Below, piece by piece: positions 43,555 to 55,830 of a stretch of 64,000 bases of DNA; the first letter of the stretch is position 1, and the number at the start of each line of letters is the position of its first letter. The notes below the pieces were generated by a model, which searched no databases, had not been told where the DNA came from, and saw only the letters and a list, made by a program, of their open reading frames with translations. Source of the DNA: Plasmopara viticola (taxonomy: Eukaryota > Oomycota > Peronosporomycetes > Peronosporales > Peronosporaceae); contig MBPM02000104.1 in assembly GCA_001695595.3 (NCBI GenBank), positions 124,001 through 188,000 of the forward strand. Reading direction: 5' to 3'. The position numbers and the translations under genes are program-made.

Positions 43555-43780
43555 GAAAGGTCCTTAGTTCGCAACTACATGCTACCTCTAAGCCAATGAT
43601 TTATCTAAGCCAATCAGAACGACTATCCATCCGGGCGCAATCATCTTCCCATCCCAAAGTCGATCTTTTGCCCATCTTGAACCCGCTCCTTCAAGCAGTC
43701 ATCAACTGATTGCAGATACCGGTACTTACCGATAGGCAGTCGCTGGTCGAGGCGTCTTTTCGCCAGCATCTTCGACAACA
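43555..43780 (-). repeat. E15 3' LTR, internally deleted (226 bp)
   Basis: Compared with its mate (47833-48132) the first part is reduced to GAAAGG, then continues TCCTTAG. A deletion between two AAAGG repeats explains it. E14 is inserted at its left edge. Confidence 0.88.
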
Positions 43781-46700
43781 CTCCCACTCGACTCGACAGC
43801 CTTTTGTCCTTGAATGCCGAGCATGCTCCGAAGTTTGCAGAATTGTGTAGTTGAAATAGGCTTCGTCATGATGTCGGCCAGCATATCTTGAGTCGGACAG
43901 TACTCGAGCACCACTTGACTTGCTTCAACCTTCTCGCGCACAAAGTGGTACCGAATGTCGATGTGCTTGGTGCGCTTATAAAACTCCGGGTTCTTGGCCA
44001 GCGCGATTGAGCCTTGATTATCTTCATAAATCTTGATCGCATCGTCGCTCCTCATTTCGCCGAGTTCACAAAGAAAAGTCTTAAGCCACACTGCTTCTTG
44101 TGTAGCCACCGAAAGCGCCATGTATTCGGCTTCCGTCGATGAAAGGGCCACCGTCCGCTGTTTCTTGCTCTTCCAGCTGACACATCCTCCGCTCATCATG
44201 AATGCATAGCCACCGGTACTTCGTCTTGATCCGGTATCCCCGGCCCAGTCCGCATCCGAGTAACCTTGGAGACCTTTATCGAAGCTTGCTCGAAACTCGA
44301 TACCGTGCGTCTTGGTTCCTCGGATGTAGCGAAAGACCCTTTTAAGAGCTTGCCAATGTGTTGGACACGGGTCCGCAGCAAACTGGCTAAGCACTCCCAC
44401 TGCTGCTGCAAGGTCCGGGCGGGTGCCGACCATAAGATACATAAGGCAGCCCACAGCATTTCGGTACGGCACACCCGCCATTGTCACGTCGTGCTTGCAA
44501 CCACCTTCACACATTGACTTTGTCAGCTTGAGGCCTGGATCTTGTGGCGTTCGTACTGGCTTGCTGCTGTCCATCTTGAATTTCTGAACGATGTCGTTCG
44601 TAAACTTGGTCTGTTGCATCATGACTGTCCCGCTTTCGGTGTCTTGCATGATTTCTATTCCAAGAAAGTAGCTGAGCTTGCCCATGTCGGTCATTTCGAA
44701 ACGTTTGCTGAGCGCTCGCTTGGTGTCTTGGAGCATCTTGTCGCTGCTGCTTGCGAGAATCAAGTCGTCGACGTAAAGCGCCACAAACATCATGTTTTGA
44801 CTGTCACGCTTCATATAGACGCAGTGGTCTGACTCGCACTTCTTGAAATCCAGTCCTAGCATGAAATCGTCGATTGTCTTGTTCCACATTCGAGGCGACT
44901 GCTTGAGCCCGTACAATGATCGCTGAAGCTTGCACACTAGTCCGGGTGGTTGTCGTCACTGAATCCATCCGGCTGCACCATGTAGATGTCTTCGTCAAGC
45001 AGACCATTGAGAAAAGCCGTTTTCACATCCATTTGATGAACGGTGAGATTGTACTTGGCCGCCAAACTGAGCAAAATCCTGATTGAAGTGAACTTGGCAA
45101 CAGGCGCGAATGTCTCCTCGTAGTCTATGCCATGTTTTTGTGAAAAGCCTTTTGCCACCAGACGCGCCTTGTACCGCTCGATTTGGCCAGCCTGATTTGT
45201 CTTGACTCGAAACACCCATCTACTGCCAATCGTTTTGCGTCCTTGAGGCAGCGGCACAAGCGTCCAGGTATTACTCTTTCGCAGCGACTCCATTTCCGAT
45301 CTGCAGGCTTCTTTCCACTTGGCTGCTTCGCTTGATTCCATCGCCGACTTGTACGTGATCGGCATCTCCCACTGAATCAACGACGAAAGCAGCCTCAAAG
45401 TCTTCTGCCGTCGCAGACATTTCATTCAGCGACTGATAGCGGTTGAAACGCTTGGGTCGTGGGATGTCTGCAGCTTTCTCGAACGACTGAGTTCGTTGAT
45501 GACGCTTGCTGCCTGGCTCGAACTCATTATCTTGAGTCATCTCTTCATTTTCGTTGTCGGTGTCAATGAGCTGCGAAGACTCATCACCGACTTCATCATC
45601 TTGCACGACAACTTCACTCTTGGACTTCTGTCTTCCACCATCAAAGACGTCCTCCATAAATTGTGCATCGCGGCTAATTAACAAACGACCGCTGTCCACT
45701 TCCTGAAAACGATACGCCTTTTCATGCTCTGAATATCCGAGAAACCGACAGCGTACCGATCGAGCGTCCAATTTGACCGCTTTTCTTTTGGAACTTGAAC
45801 GTACGCGTGGCAGCCGAATACCTTGAGATTCGCTAGCAGTGGTTTCTTGCCTGTCCAAACTTGGTGCGGTGACTTGTCATGATTTACAGCACGCGTTGGA
45901 CACCGATTTCGAAGGAATGTAGCTGTCATCACTGCTTCGCCCCAGTATGACTTGGATAAGCCGGCATGTTCCATCATGCAGCGGGCGCATTCCACAAGCG
46001 TACGGTTCATCCGTTCGGCTACCCCATTCAGCTGAGGCGTGTACGGAGGCGTAATTTTTTGAAGAATGCCACGTTTTGCATAGAACTTGGTCATCGAGCC
46101 AGAAGTATATTCGCCATCGTTGTCGCATCGAAGTGCCTTGACACGCTTGTTTGTCTGCGTTTCGGCCAACGCAACGAATTTGACGAACTTGTCGGCCACC
46201 TCAGATTTGCTCTTCAGCAGATAAACGACGCAAAAGTGCGATTTTTCGTCGATAAATGTGACGAAATAACGCTTGCCGCCGAATGTTGGTGTTTGCATTG
46301 GCCCACAAACGTCACTATGTATGACTTCCAGCACTTCTTTGGCGCGACTTGGGGATAACTCCATAAAGCTCACCCTTGTCTGTTTACCGAGCGCACAACC
46401 GTTGCAGAGCTCCCACTGGCTTACCGAAGTCAAGTCGATTCCAGTGCCATAGCCTTTGTTAATAATGGCATCTAGACCAGCATGGCCAACGTGACCAAGT
46501 CGAAGGTGCCAGAGGTACGAAGTGGTGTCCCCGTGGCATCCCGACGAACTTGTCAGATTTGCCTCGTGCGTCACAGTTGGCCTCATGCACAACTTGAACA
46601 GTCCTTTGCCTTCTCGGGAGCCAAGTTTCCAATGAAAGCCCTTTGCCTGCGCGTAGCATCCATCGCTCTCAAACGTTACGGGACTGACATCCTTAGTGAA

Positions 46701-47828
46701 ACGGCCGACGGAAAACAAATCGCGCGAAAGCTTGGGGATATGCCACACGTTCGTAAGCAAGCCTTTCTTAATCCCACGTGGAGTTGTCATAGTCATGACA
46801 ATGTCACCCGTGCTAAGTGCTTGAACGACACCGTCGTCAGCAAGATGCACGTCCACTGGGGAGATAACCTTGTAATTCTTCATGTACTATTTGGAGTACG
46901 TCATGTGCTGCGTTGCACCCGAGTCCACAAGCCACACAGCTATCCTTAGCCGCACTCATGTCTCCACCAGCCGAAAATAGGAAATCGCCAGCGTCTTCTT
47001 CAAGCTGCGCGATATTCGCTCGCTGCGGTCGCTGCCGCTCCGCGTTTTCGCGGATCCTTACAGGACACTTGGCAATCCAATGTCCACTTTTACCGCAATA
47101 ATGACAGGCGCTGTTGGCCTTCATCGGTGGTTGACGACCCTTACGCCGTCCGCTGTCACTTGACATAAACGCTTGGCCTTGCGTGTGTGTCGCTCCATCG
47201 ACGTCACTACCTTGTTCCTTGCGTTTCATGTCCTCATGTAGAAGTCGAGACGTTACGAGTTCCCATGTTAGCGAATCTGATCGAGACTCCAATGCCGTAA
47301 TCAGGAACGCAAACGATTCATTCAAACTTGCCAGAAGCGTGATGACCAAGTCGTCTTCGCTGACCGGAGCGCCCACCGCGTCGAGCTGTTCCGCCAGTAT
47401 CTTGATCTTGTTAATGTGCCCCAACACATCATCACCTTCACTCATCATTGTCGTGAAGAAGCGTCGACGAAGAAAGAGCTTGTTGGCCAAACTCCTCTTC
47501 TCGAAATGCGACGTCAGACGCGACCATGCATCGTGCGCACCATCAGCCGACCGGACCAAAGGCAGTTGCGAATCTTCCATTGCGAGACAGATGATCGCCA
47601 TGGCCTTGCGCGATTTTCTCTTGAACGTGGCTTGGTCCAGCGTGGTGAGGCAGTGCTCAAGCTTGACTTCCCCGGAAACGACCTCCCACAAGTCGCGTTC
47701 ATCTGCATCTTGAACTTCCACGTGTGGAAGTTGGCTCCATCGAATTTGTTGATTCGACTGGAGGCAGAGATGTCCATTGCGAAGGCGGGGTCGTAGTCGG
47801 GGGCAGAGGTTGCAGGGCTTGGGCTCAT
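43726..47828 (-). pseudogene. E15 gag-pol (family II), multiple lesions
   Basis: The ATG is 47826-47828. Ten bases are missing near 47702 (shift in MQMVLEERD), then gag and the knuckle CHYCGKSGHWIAKC are open. Two bases are lost near 46935 at the protease (CVWLVDSGA) and TAG replaces Glu near 46885 in SKEYM. Integrase is open to a one-base loss near 45775 (RSKLDARS). A two-base deletion near 45364 in DSVGEMP is shared with E9. RT is open until a one-base loss at about 44937 in the PDYVCKLQ motif; the rest of RT and RNase H form 403 open codons ending EDAGEKTPRPATAYR in the LTR. Confidence 0.92.
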
Positions 47829-47832
47829 AACC

Positions 47833-48132
47833 TAAAGAAAGGTCGAAGTGAGCACTAGATGGTAGAATGCAAAGTGAATATATTTAAAGGTCCTTAGTTC
47901 GCAACTACATGCTACCTCTAAGCCAATGATTCATCTAAGTCAATCAGAACGACTCACCATCCGGGCGCAATCATCTTCCCATCCGGGCGCAATCATCTTC
48001 CCATCCCAAAGTCGATCTTTTGCCCATCTTGAACCCGCTCCTTCAAGCAGTCATCAACTGATTGCAGATACCTGTACTTACCGATAAGCAGTCGCTGGTC
48101 GAGGCGTTTCTTTGTCAGTATCTTTGACAACA
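47833..48132 (-). repeat. E15 5' LTR (300 bp)
   Basis: Family II LTR with two CCGGGCGCAATCATCTTCCC units, highly similar to the E9 LTRs. Its right end differs slightly (CAGTATCTTTGACAACA). Confidence 0.93.
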
Positions 48133-48678
48133 TTTACAGGATTGCTGTTATCCATTTTAAACTTCTTTAGCATATCATTTGCAAACTTGGACTGCCTCAC
48201 GATCATCTTTCCAGCTTTAAAATCTTGTTCAATTCCCATGCCGAGAAAATACTTGAGCTGGCCCATGTCTGTCATTTCGAACCGATCACTTAGCGCTTGC
48301 TTGGTGTCGTGTAGCAATGTCGAGCTGTTGCTTGCAAGAATGAGATCGTCGACGTAAAGCGCAATGAAGATCATGTTTTTGCCGTCACGCCTTAGATAGA
48401 TGTAGTGGTCGAACACGCTCTTTTTGAACTTGAGTCGAAGCATGAAGTCGTCAATAGTTTTATTCCACATACGCGGCGACTGCTTTAATCCGTAAAGAGA
48501 TCGCTCAAGCTTGCAAACGAAATCCGGGCGTTTTTCATCGACAAATCCATCGGGCTTGGTCATGTAGATGTCCTTATCAAGAAGTCCATTCAAAAACGCA
48601 GTCTTGACATCCATTTGATGGACAGTAAGGCTGTACTTGGCTGCCAGACTAAGCAGAATTCGAATCGAAGTGAACTTG
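48133..48678 (-). pseudogene. E16 RT fragment
   Basis: One open stretch encodes [57 protein letters not shown] and FEMTDMGQLKYFLGM, ending NSNPVN at the E15 junction. YVDDL is intact. The frame happens to run on into the E15 LTR tail. Confidence 0.9.
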
Positions 48679-48935
48679 TGTTGAATGAGCTGAAGGAGAT
48701 GAAGGGAAGAAGCGAAGAGTCTGCGCGGAGGAGGACCGGAGCGAAGACATTTAAGCAGGAGAAGGAATATTTGGAAGTGATTGATTTTAGGGCTTACACT
48801 TCTCCTTCTCGTAACCACTCATTCTACATAACGTAATTACTTTTAACCGTAAAAGGTTAAAACTATGTTTAACCGCGGTTCGGATTGAACCGGGTTTGGG
48901 TTGTGTACATTACCTGAAACCCATAACCCTCAATA
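48679..48935 (-). repeat. E17 3' LTR (257 bp)
   Basis: Short family I LTR; in element orientation TATTGAGGG...CATTCAACA. It lacks the CCGGGCGCAATCAT units. Confidence 0.94.
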
Positions 48936-48942
48936 CGCCCCC

Positions 48943-51900
48943 TCAATGCGAACACGCATGTATGCCAAGCTCTTCCATCAGGTCTTTGTGGCGCGGTCCT
49001 GGTAGCCCCTTCGTCATGATGTCCGCCAGCATGATCGCAGTCTCGCAGTACTCCAACTTCACTTCACCGCGCTTGACCTCATCACGAATGTGGTGATACT
49101 TGATGTCGATGTGCTTGGCCTGACCATGATTTACCGGATTCTTCGTCATCTTGATACACGACTGGTTGTCTTCCATGATTTTTAGCTCGGGCTCCGACTT
49201 GTCCATCGCTGCAGCTAGAATCTCGCAGAGTAGACGATGCACCCATTTGCCTTCTTGAATCGCAAGACTTAGCGCGATGTACTCCGCTTCGCTCGTAGAC
49301 AGCGACACACTTGACTGCTCATTGCTTCCACAGCTTACAGGAGCACCCATCAGCATAAATACATAGCCCGAAGTCGACTTGCGGTCAGCATGATCTCCAG
49401 CCCAGTTCGCGTCGGAATATCCACGAAAGTTCAACTTGTTGCCAGGCTTGAAGCAAAGACCGTGCGACTTGGTTCCTTGCAGATAGCGTAGAATGCGCTT
49501 AACTGCAATCCAATGCTCGGCTTGTGGGTTCTCCATGAAGCGCGAAACGTAGCCAACAGCAAACGCAATGTCTGGACGAGTCGCGGTCGCCAAGTGCATG
49601 AGAGCACCCACTGCTTCACGAAATGGAGCAATAACTCTGGATGTTGCGTTGCTCGAAACAAGTCGAAAACTTATGTCCGTTGGACTTACCACAGCCTTAC
49701 AGTCATCCATACTAAAACGCTCGAGAATATCATCCACGTAACGTCGCTGGCACAGAGTCAAACTGCCGTCAGCGTTTTCCACTAGCTCGATGCCCAGAAC
49801 AAACGCACACTTGCCGCTGTCCGTCATCTCAAAGCGCGTCTTTAAGTCCCTTTTGGTCTGCGCAATATGTTCACTTGAGCTGCCAGTAATCAGCACATCA
49901 TCGACGTACACCAGCAAAAATACACACTTGCCGTCTGTTACTTTGATGTAGAGGCATGGGTCGAGCTGGGATACTTGGAAACCGATCGAACATACAAACT
50001 CGTCGAAAGCCTCGTTCCATACGCGCGAAGCTTGTTTCAGGCCGTAAATCGCCTTCATCAACTTCAAACAATTGTGGTCACCGTCGAGCTCCATTCCTTC
50101 GGGCACCACACAATACACGACTTCTTTCATCACGCCGTACAGGAACGCTGTCACCACATCAAGTTGATCTAGAGGCCACCCAAAGAACTTGGTCAAGCTG
50201 ATCACCATTCGCAATGTCACATACTTGATAACAGGCGAGAACGTTTCCGTATAATCGATACCGTATTTTTGCTTGAATCCTTTAGCCACGAGACGCGCCT
50301 TGTACTTCTCGATGGATCCGTCGGCCTTGCGCTTAATCTTGAACACCCACTTGGTTCCAATGGCTTGCTGTCCGGTGGGCAGTTTAGCTGGTCGAAACAC
50401 ACCACGAAGATGTAACGAGTCCAGTTCTGCATGGATCGCCTTGCGCCAGTGAACTTGGTCAGGCCCGCTAACAGCATCTTGAAATGTCATTGATTCTGAC
50501 AGATCGCCGGCTTCGACCGCACTTGCACTTGCTCGCCAAAAGACAGGAGGGGTGGAGTCATCACCCGATGTGGCTTTCTCTTCTTCATCCGCGGGAAAAC
50601 GTGATGTCCGCTCGACTGATCTGCGCTTGGCTCGGCGTTCGTTTGATCTTACAGGAGCACTTCCTTCTTCAAGTCCAGCTCCGTGATGTTCATGGTTGGT
50701 GCTTGTCGAGTTGCGATCAGTATTCGTCACGCTTGTACGCTCCTTGCGCTTTCCCGCCAACTTGAAGGTCATTGGGTGAGCTCCATCCAGATCATTAATG
50801 CTTAGCGAGTCGAGGTCGAAATCGTCGTCGTCATCTTCATCTTCATGGTCACCATTACTCTTATCCAAGATGTCGAAACTTGATTCGTCGAAGGTTACAT
50901 CACGAGTGATCACCACTTGTCCAGCCTCAATATCAAAACCCTATAAGCCTTGGACACCTCTTCGTAACCCACGAAGATCCCTGCACGAGCCTTGGGGTCC
51001 CACTTCAGCCGCTTTTCTTTTGGAGTGAGAACGTAAGTCCGGCACCCAAAAACACGCATATGTTTCACGCTTGGCTTGAACTTGTGCACGATCTCAAAAA
51101 GAGTCTTGTCGTTGATCTTGGGCGACGGAAGGCGATTCTTGATGTAGATGGCCACCATAGCAGCTTCACCCCAAAAACACTTGTCCAACTTGGCATGGTG
51201 CAATATGCTGCGGCCGATTGTGACAATAGTCCGGATGGCGCGCTCTGCTGTGCCGTTGGTCTGATGTGCATATGGCACCGTGGTTTGCTGCTCGATACCT
51301 TCATCCTCGTAGAAAACTTGAAGCGAGCTAGTTGCAAACTCGCGGGCTCCGTCGTGTCGTACAAACTTGACCTTCTTGCCGAACTATGTCTGCACCATCA
51401 AGATGTACGTTTTGACACAGTCCTCGCTCTCGGACTTGGCACGTAGGCAGAAACCCTTCATGCAGCCGCTAGCTTCATCCACGATCAGCAAGAGATACTT
51501 GCTCCCTCCGAGAGAATTTATTTCCATGGGCCCACAGATGTCGAAGTGGAGCAGCTCAAGGGTGTCATAGTTGCGCTTGTCCCGGTTGCTTGGAAATGGT
51601 TTTTGAACCATCTTTCCTTGCTGACACCCTCGGCATGCACTTGATCCACTTGTCATAATAGGCACGTTTGCATCCTTGATCATATTGGTGGTAACCATCT
51701 TGCGAAGCACGTCGACTGGAGCATGGCCCATCCGTGCGTGCAAGTCGGCACCACTGTTTCCACGTGTAGTCGCATTTACCGAGCGCTGTGCCGTGCAAAG
51801 CCAATACAGTCTATCCACGAGATCTGCTGTGGCCACCACTTGTTGCGAGGATTTCCGCGCAATGTGCATGTGTGCGCCATCAAACACAACTTTAAACTTG

Positions 51901-53028
51901 CCACTCTTGTTGATCTGCGGCACAGACAGCAAATTCTTGTTCATCATCGGTACGTATAGCGCGTTTTTGATCTCGATATCGCGTTCTTCACCGTCGGACA
52001 GAACCACTCGTTCAATGATGGTGCCAACGCCTTTGATCTCGGCCTTGTTACCGTCAGCCACCGATAGCTCGCCTTTGTCTTGTTCATTCAGCACGACGAA
52101 CTTGGCCTTATTGTTGCAGATATGGTGCGTAGCACCGCTGTCGATTGCCCACATCCCTGGCATATTCTTGCCTGTTGAAAGTCCACATTCCAGCGATGCA
52201 GCAAACGCGAGACGGTCGTACTCGTAGTCCTCGTTGGGTCGATAGTAAATGTTGTTGGCTCCACGTCCACGAGCTTGGTCGCCGCGTCGAGCACCTCGAT
52301 TGTCATCCTTTTGCTTGGTCCAGCATCGCTCCACGGAATGCCCCAATTTCACAATACGTGCATTGGCGAGACTCACGCTCAGCACTAAACGCCTTAGCCG
52401 CATCTTCGGTCTTGATCACCGGAGTCTTTGCGCTCTGCCGCTTGATATGCTCATTCGTTAGCACTTTTACAACGTCTTGCGTCCGCAATTCTGCGTTGCT
52501 GATCTCCAAGTTTAGAACAACGTTCTCGTAACTTTTAGGGAGACTTAGCAATAGACAGATCGCAACATCTTCATCCTCCATCTTGGCACCAATGCTGCTG
52601 ATCTTGGCGCTGATGTTGAGGACTTCGTTGCAATGGTGCATGACGTTGTCGCCTTCCGTCATCTCCATACTAAAGAGTTGACGCTTCAAGTCGATGCGTC
52701 CAGCCTTCTGTGATCCACCGTAGAGCGTTTTGATGCGCTGCCACGCGACCCACGCTTCCTCGCAGTCATCAACCACGTGATGGTAGTCGGCCTCCATATG
52801 CAAGAGCATCAGTCCGAAAGCGACATTGCTGGTCTTGACGTACTCGTCCGCGGCGCGAGCATCGGCGAAGGTCTGAGTTACCTCTCGGTTGACCACGTGC
52901 CATACCGACTTGGTCAGGAACACGCCACGCATGTAGCGGTTCCACGTGGCAAAGTTGTCGCCGTTGAAATTTTCGATTGCGATCTTGGCCGAGACATTGT
53001 GCGCAGAAGACATGGTCGTTGGGCTCAT
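48943..53028 (-). pseudogene. E17 gag-pol (family I), three lesions
   Basis: The ATG is 53026-53028. Gag ([16 protein letters not shown]... IENFNGDN variant) is open to the zinc knuckle, where a two-base loss near 52350 shifts frame after CTYC. Protease ([11 protein letters not shown]) and integrase HHCC follow in one frame to TAG at 51384-51386 replacing Gln in VQTQFGKK. Integrase DDE resumes to a one-base deletion near 50938 in [10 protein letters not shown]. From 50916 the linker, RT ([22 protein letters not shown]) and RNase H ([24 protein letters not shown]) are open to TGA 48943-48945, which touches the polypurine tract. In RNase H the usual SWGSKKQSS reads SCGSNEQSS. Confidence 0.93.
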
Positions 53029-53032
53029 AACC

Positions 53033-53291
53033 TGTTGAATGAGCTGAAGGAGACGAAGGGAAGAAGCGAAGAGTCTTTGCGGAGGAGGACCGGAGCGAAG
53101 ACACTTAAGCAGGAGAAGGAATATTTGGAAGTGATTGATTTATTGGGGCTTACACTTCTACTTCTCGTAAACACTCATTCTACATAACGTAATTACCTTA
53201 AACTGTAAAAAGTAAAAACTATGTTGAACCGCGGTTCGGATTGAACCGGGTTTGGGTTGTGTACATTACCTGAAACCCATAACCCTCAATA
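53033..53291 (-). repeat. E17 5' LTR (259 bp)
   Basis: Mate of 48679-48935, followed by the ACTTG duplication and E16 RT. Confidence 0.94.
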
Positions 53292-55627
53292 ACTTGGCCA
53301 CTGGCGCAAACGTTTCTTCATAGTCGACGCCATACTTCTGTGAAAATCCCTTGGCCACCAAACGCGCCTTGTACCGCTCGATTTCGCCGATTTGATTTTC
53401 CTTGAGTCGAAACACCCATCTGTTGCCTATAGCTTTGTGACCTTTGTGCGTTTCGGCTCACAAGCACTCGACCGCTTTCAATTGTTTCAAAACGATACGC
53501 TTTCTCGCGCTCGCTGTATCCAAGAAACCGACATCGCACCGAACAAGCATCAAACTTGGATCGTTTTTCTTTCGGCACGTGTACGTAAGCATGGCAACCA
53601 AAGACTTTGAGATTGGCTAAAGGAGGTTTTTTTGCCAGTTCAAAGTTGATGTGGCGACTTGTCGTGGCTAACAGCGCGTGTTGGGCACCGGTTTCGAAGG
53701 AAAGTTGCGATCATTACAGCCTCACCCCAATACGCTTTATTGAGACTAGCATGCTCAAGCATACACCGAGCACACTCAACCAAAGTTCGGTTCATGCGCT
53801 CGGCAACACCATTAAGCTGAGGGGTGTATGGAGGCGTGAACTTCTGCACAATGCCACGGTCAGCACAAAACTTGGCCAACGCTCCTGACGTGTATTCGCC
53901 ACCGTTGTCGCTTCGAAGCACCTTGACCCGCTTATTCGTCTGCTTTTCAGCGTAAGCAACGAACTTAGCGAACTTGCCAGCCACTTCCGATTTATTTCGG
54001 AGAAGATAAACTGCACAGAAGTGCGACTTGTCATCTATGAAAGTGACAAAATATCGCTTGCCACTGTGTGTTGGGGTCCGCATTGGACCACATACATCAC
54101 TGTAAATGACATCAAGCACATCTTTTGCTCGGTTGGGCGACGACTTCATGTATGTTGCTTGGGTTTGCTTTCCCAATGCGCACCCATCACAGAGCTCCCA
54201 CTGCTTTACTAACGGAATGTCAATTCCAGTGCCGTAACCCTTTTTGACGATGGCTTCTAGGCCGCCATGGCCAATATGACCGAGTCGAAGGTGCCAGAGG
54301 TACGAATTGGTGTCGCCAACGCAGCCTTTCGAGCTTGCCATATTGACCTCGTCTGTCTTAAGTGGCGTCATGCAAAGCTTAAACAAGCCTTTGCCTTGAC
54401 GTTCAACAAGTTTCCACCGAATCCCTTTTGCTTGAGCAAAACAGCCATCGATTTCGAACGTGACTGGACCCACGTCTTTCGTAAAGCGTCCAACCGAAAA
54501 TAACTTTCGCGTTAGCTCCGGGATATGCCACACGTTCGTGAGCACTCCTTTTTTCACTCCACGCAAAGTCGTCATCGACATTGTAATGTCACCAGTTCCA
54601 ATTGCCTGAACGACACCGTCGTCGGCAAGATGGACATCAACTGGTGCGATCTTGGTATAGTTTTTCATGAAGTCATTCGTGAAGGTCATATGCTGCGTCG
54701 CACCTGAGTCGACCAGCCACACGTTACTCGTCTTGACGGCTCCCTCGCTGCCGCCAACTGAAAATAGGTAGTCACTAGAGTCTTCTTCACTTTGTGCTAC
54801 GTGAGCTCGTTGCGGCTTCTGCCGCTCCGCGTTCTCGCGGATTCGCACCGGGCACTTGGCGATCCAATGTCCGTGCTCCCCGCAGTAGTGACATGCGCTT
54901 GTCTTAGCAGGAGCTTGCCGTCCCTTGCGCCGTCCGTTGTCGCTTGTCATAAACGCTTGAACTTGGCCTGGCGCGCCGCCTTCAGTGCTACCGCCATGTT
55001 CTTTGCGCTTCATGTCCTCATGCAAAAGCCGCGACGTCACCAACTCCCACGTGAGTGAGTCGGCTCTAGACTCCAACGCCGTGATAAGAAATTGGTATGA
55101 CTCGCTCAGGCTTGCAAGAAGCGTGATCACCAAGTCGTCCTCGCTGACCGGAGCGCCCACCGCGTCTAGCTGCTCCGCCAGCGTTTTGATCTTGTTGATG
55201 TGCTGCAACACATCATCACCTTCGTCCATCATTGTCGTGAAGAAGCGTCGACGAAGAAAGAGCTTGTTTGCTAAACTCTTTTTCTCGAAGTGCCCTTCTA
55301 GACGCGACCATGCATCCTGCGCACCTTTCGCCGACCGTACCAATGGTAGCTGAGAGTCCTCCATGGCAAGGCAGATGATGGCCATAGCCTTGCGGGACTT
55401 GCGCTTGTACGTGCTTTGATCCAACTGCGTAAGACAGTGTTCGTACTTGATCTCACCGCTCGTGACCTCCCACAGATCGCGCTCTTCCAGCACCATTTGC
55501 ATCTTGAACTTCCACGTATGGAAGTTCGTTCCGTCGAACTTGTTGATACGCGAGGGTGCAGCGACGTCCATGGCGAGGGCTTGGTCGTTGTCGGAGAACA
55601 GGCAGAGTGTGCGGGGCTTGGGCTCAT
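53292..55627 (-). pseudogene. E16 gag, protease, integrase and RT start
   Basis: The ATG (55625-55627) reads MSPSPAHSA before a frameshift near 55600; the main frame then gives INKFDGTNFHTWKF, knuckle CHYCGEHGHWIAKC, protease VDSGATQHMT, HHCC (HLRLGHIGHGG, CDGCALGK) and DDE (YSDVCGP with Tyr for His, RSDNGGEY, GVAERMNRT) in about 650 open codons down to 53640. A further shift follows (LWTGKKT region). The integrase tail GYSEREKAYRFE runs into RT start with about 350 bp of linker deleted near 53450. Confidence 0.9.
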
Positions 55628-55631
55628 AACC

Positions 55632-55830
55632 GGATGAAAAGGTCGAAGTGAGCACCATCCGGGCGCAATCATCTTCCCATCTGGGGGCAATCATCTTCCC
55701 ATCTCAAAGTCGATCTTTTGCCCATCTTGAACCCGCTCCTTCAAGCAGTCATCAACTGATTGCAGATACCGGTACTTACCGACATGCAGTCGCTGGTCGA
55801 GGCGATTCTTTGTCAGTATCTTCGACAACA
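55632..55830 (-). repeat. E16 5' LTR with internal deletion (199 bp)
   Basis: Family II LTR in which roughly 90 bp between GTGAGCAC and CCATCCGGGCGC are absent. Ends TTCGACAACA; the next bases, ATCGT, begin E18. Confidence 0.87.

Larger units (their letters stand above)
43555..48132 (-). mobile_element. E15: family II element, sister of E9
   Basis: Internal region 43781-47832 with 3' LTR 43555-43780 and 5' LTR 47833-48132; primer binding site 47821-47832. TTTAC (48133-48137) begins E16 RT, so E15 is inserted in E16; the left target duplication is missing because of E14 and the LTR recombination. Confidence 0.92.
48679..53291 (-). mobile_element. E17: complete family I element inserted in E16
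   Basis: LTRs 48679-48935 (257 bp) and 53033-53291 (259 bp) differ at a dozen or so positions, so it is older than E1, E3 and E10. The ACTTG duplication is perfect at 48674-48678 and 53292-53296. The primer binding site is 53021-53032 and the polypurine tract is 48936-48942. Confidence 0.96.
48133..55830 (-). mobile_element. E16: family II element, host of E15 and E17
   Basis: RT (48133-48678), a second part with RT start, integrase, protease and gag (53292-55627) and a shortened 5' LTR (55632-55830). E17 lies between the parts with a perfect ACTTG duplication. The 3' part is missing left of E15. The primer binding site is 55620-55631. Confidence 0.9.
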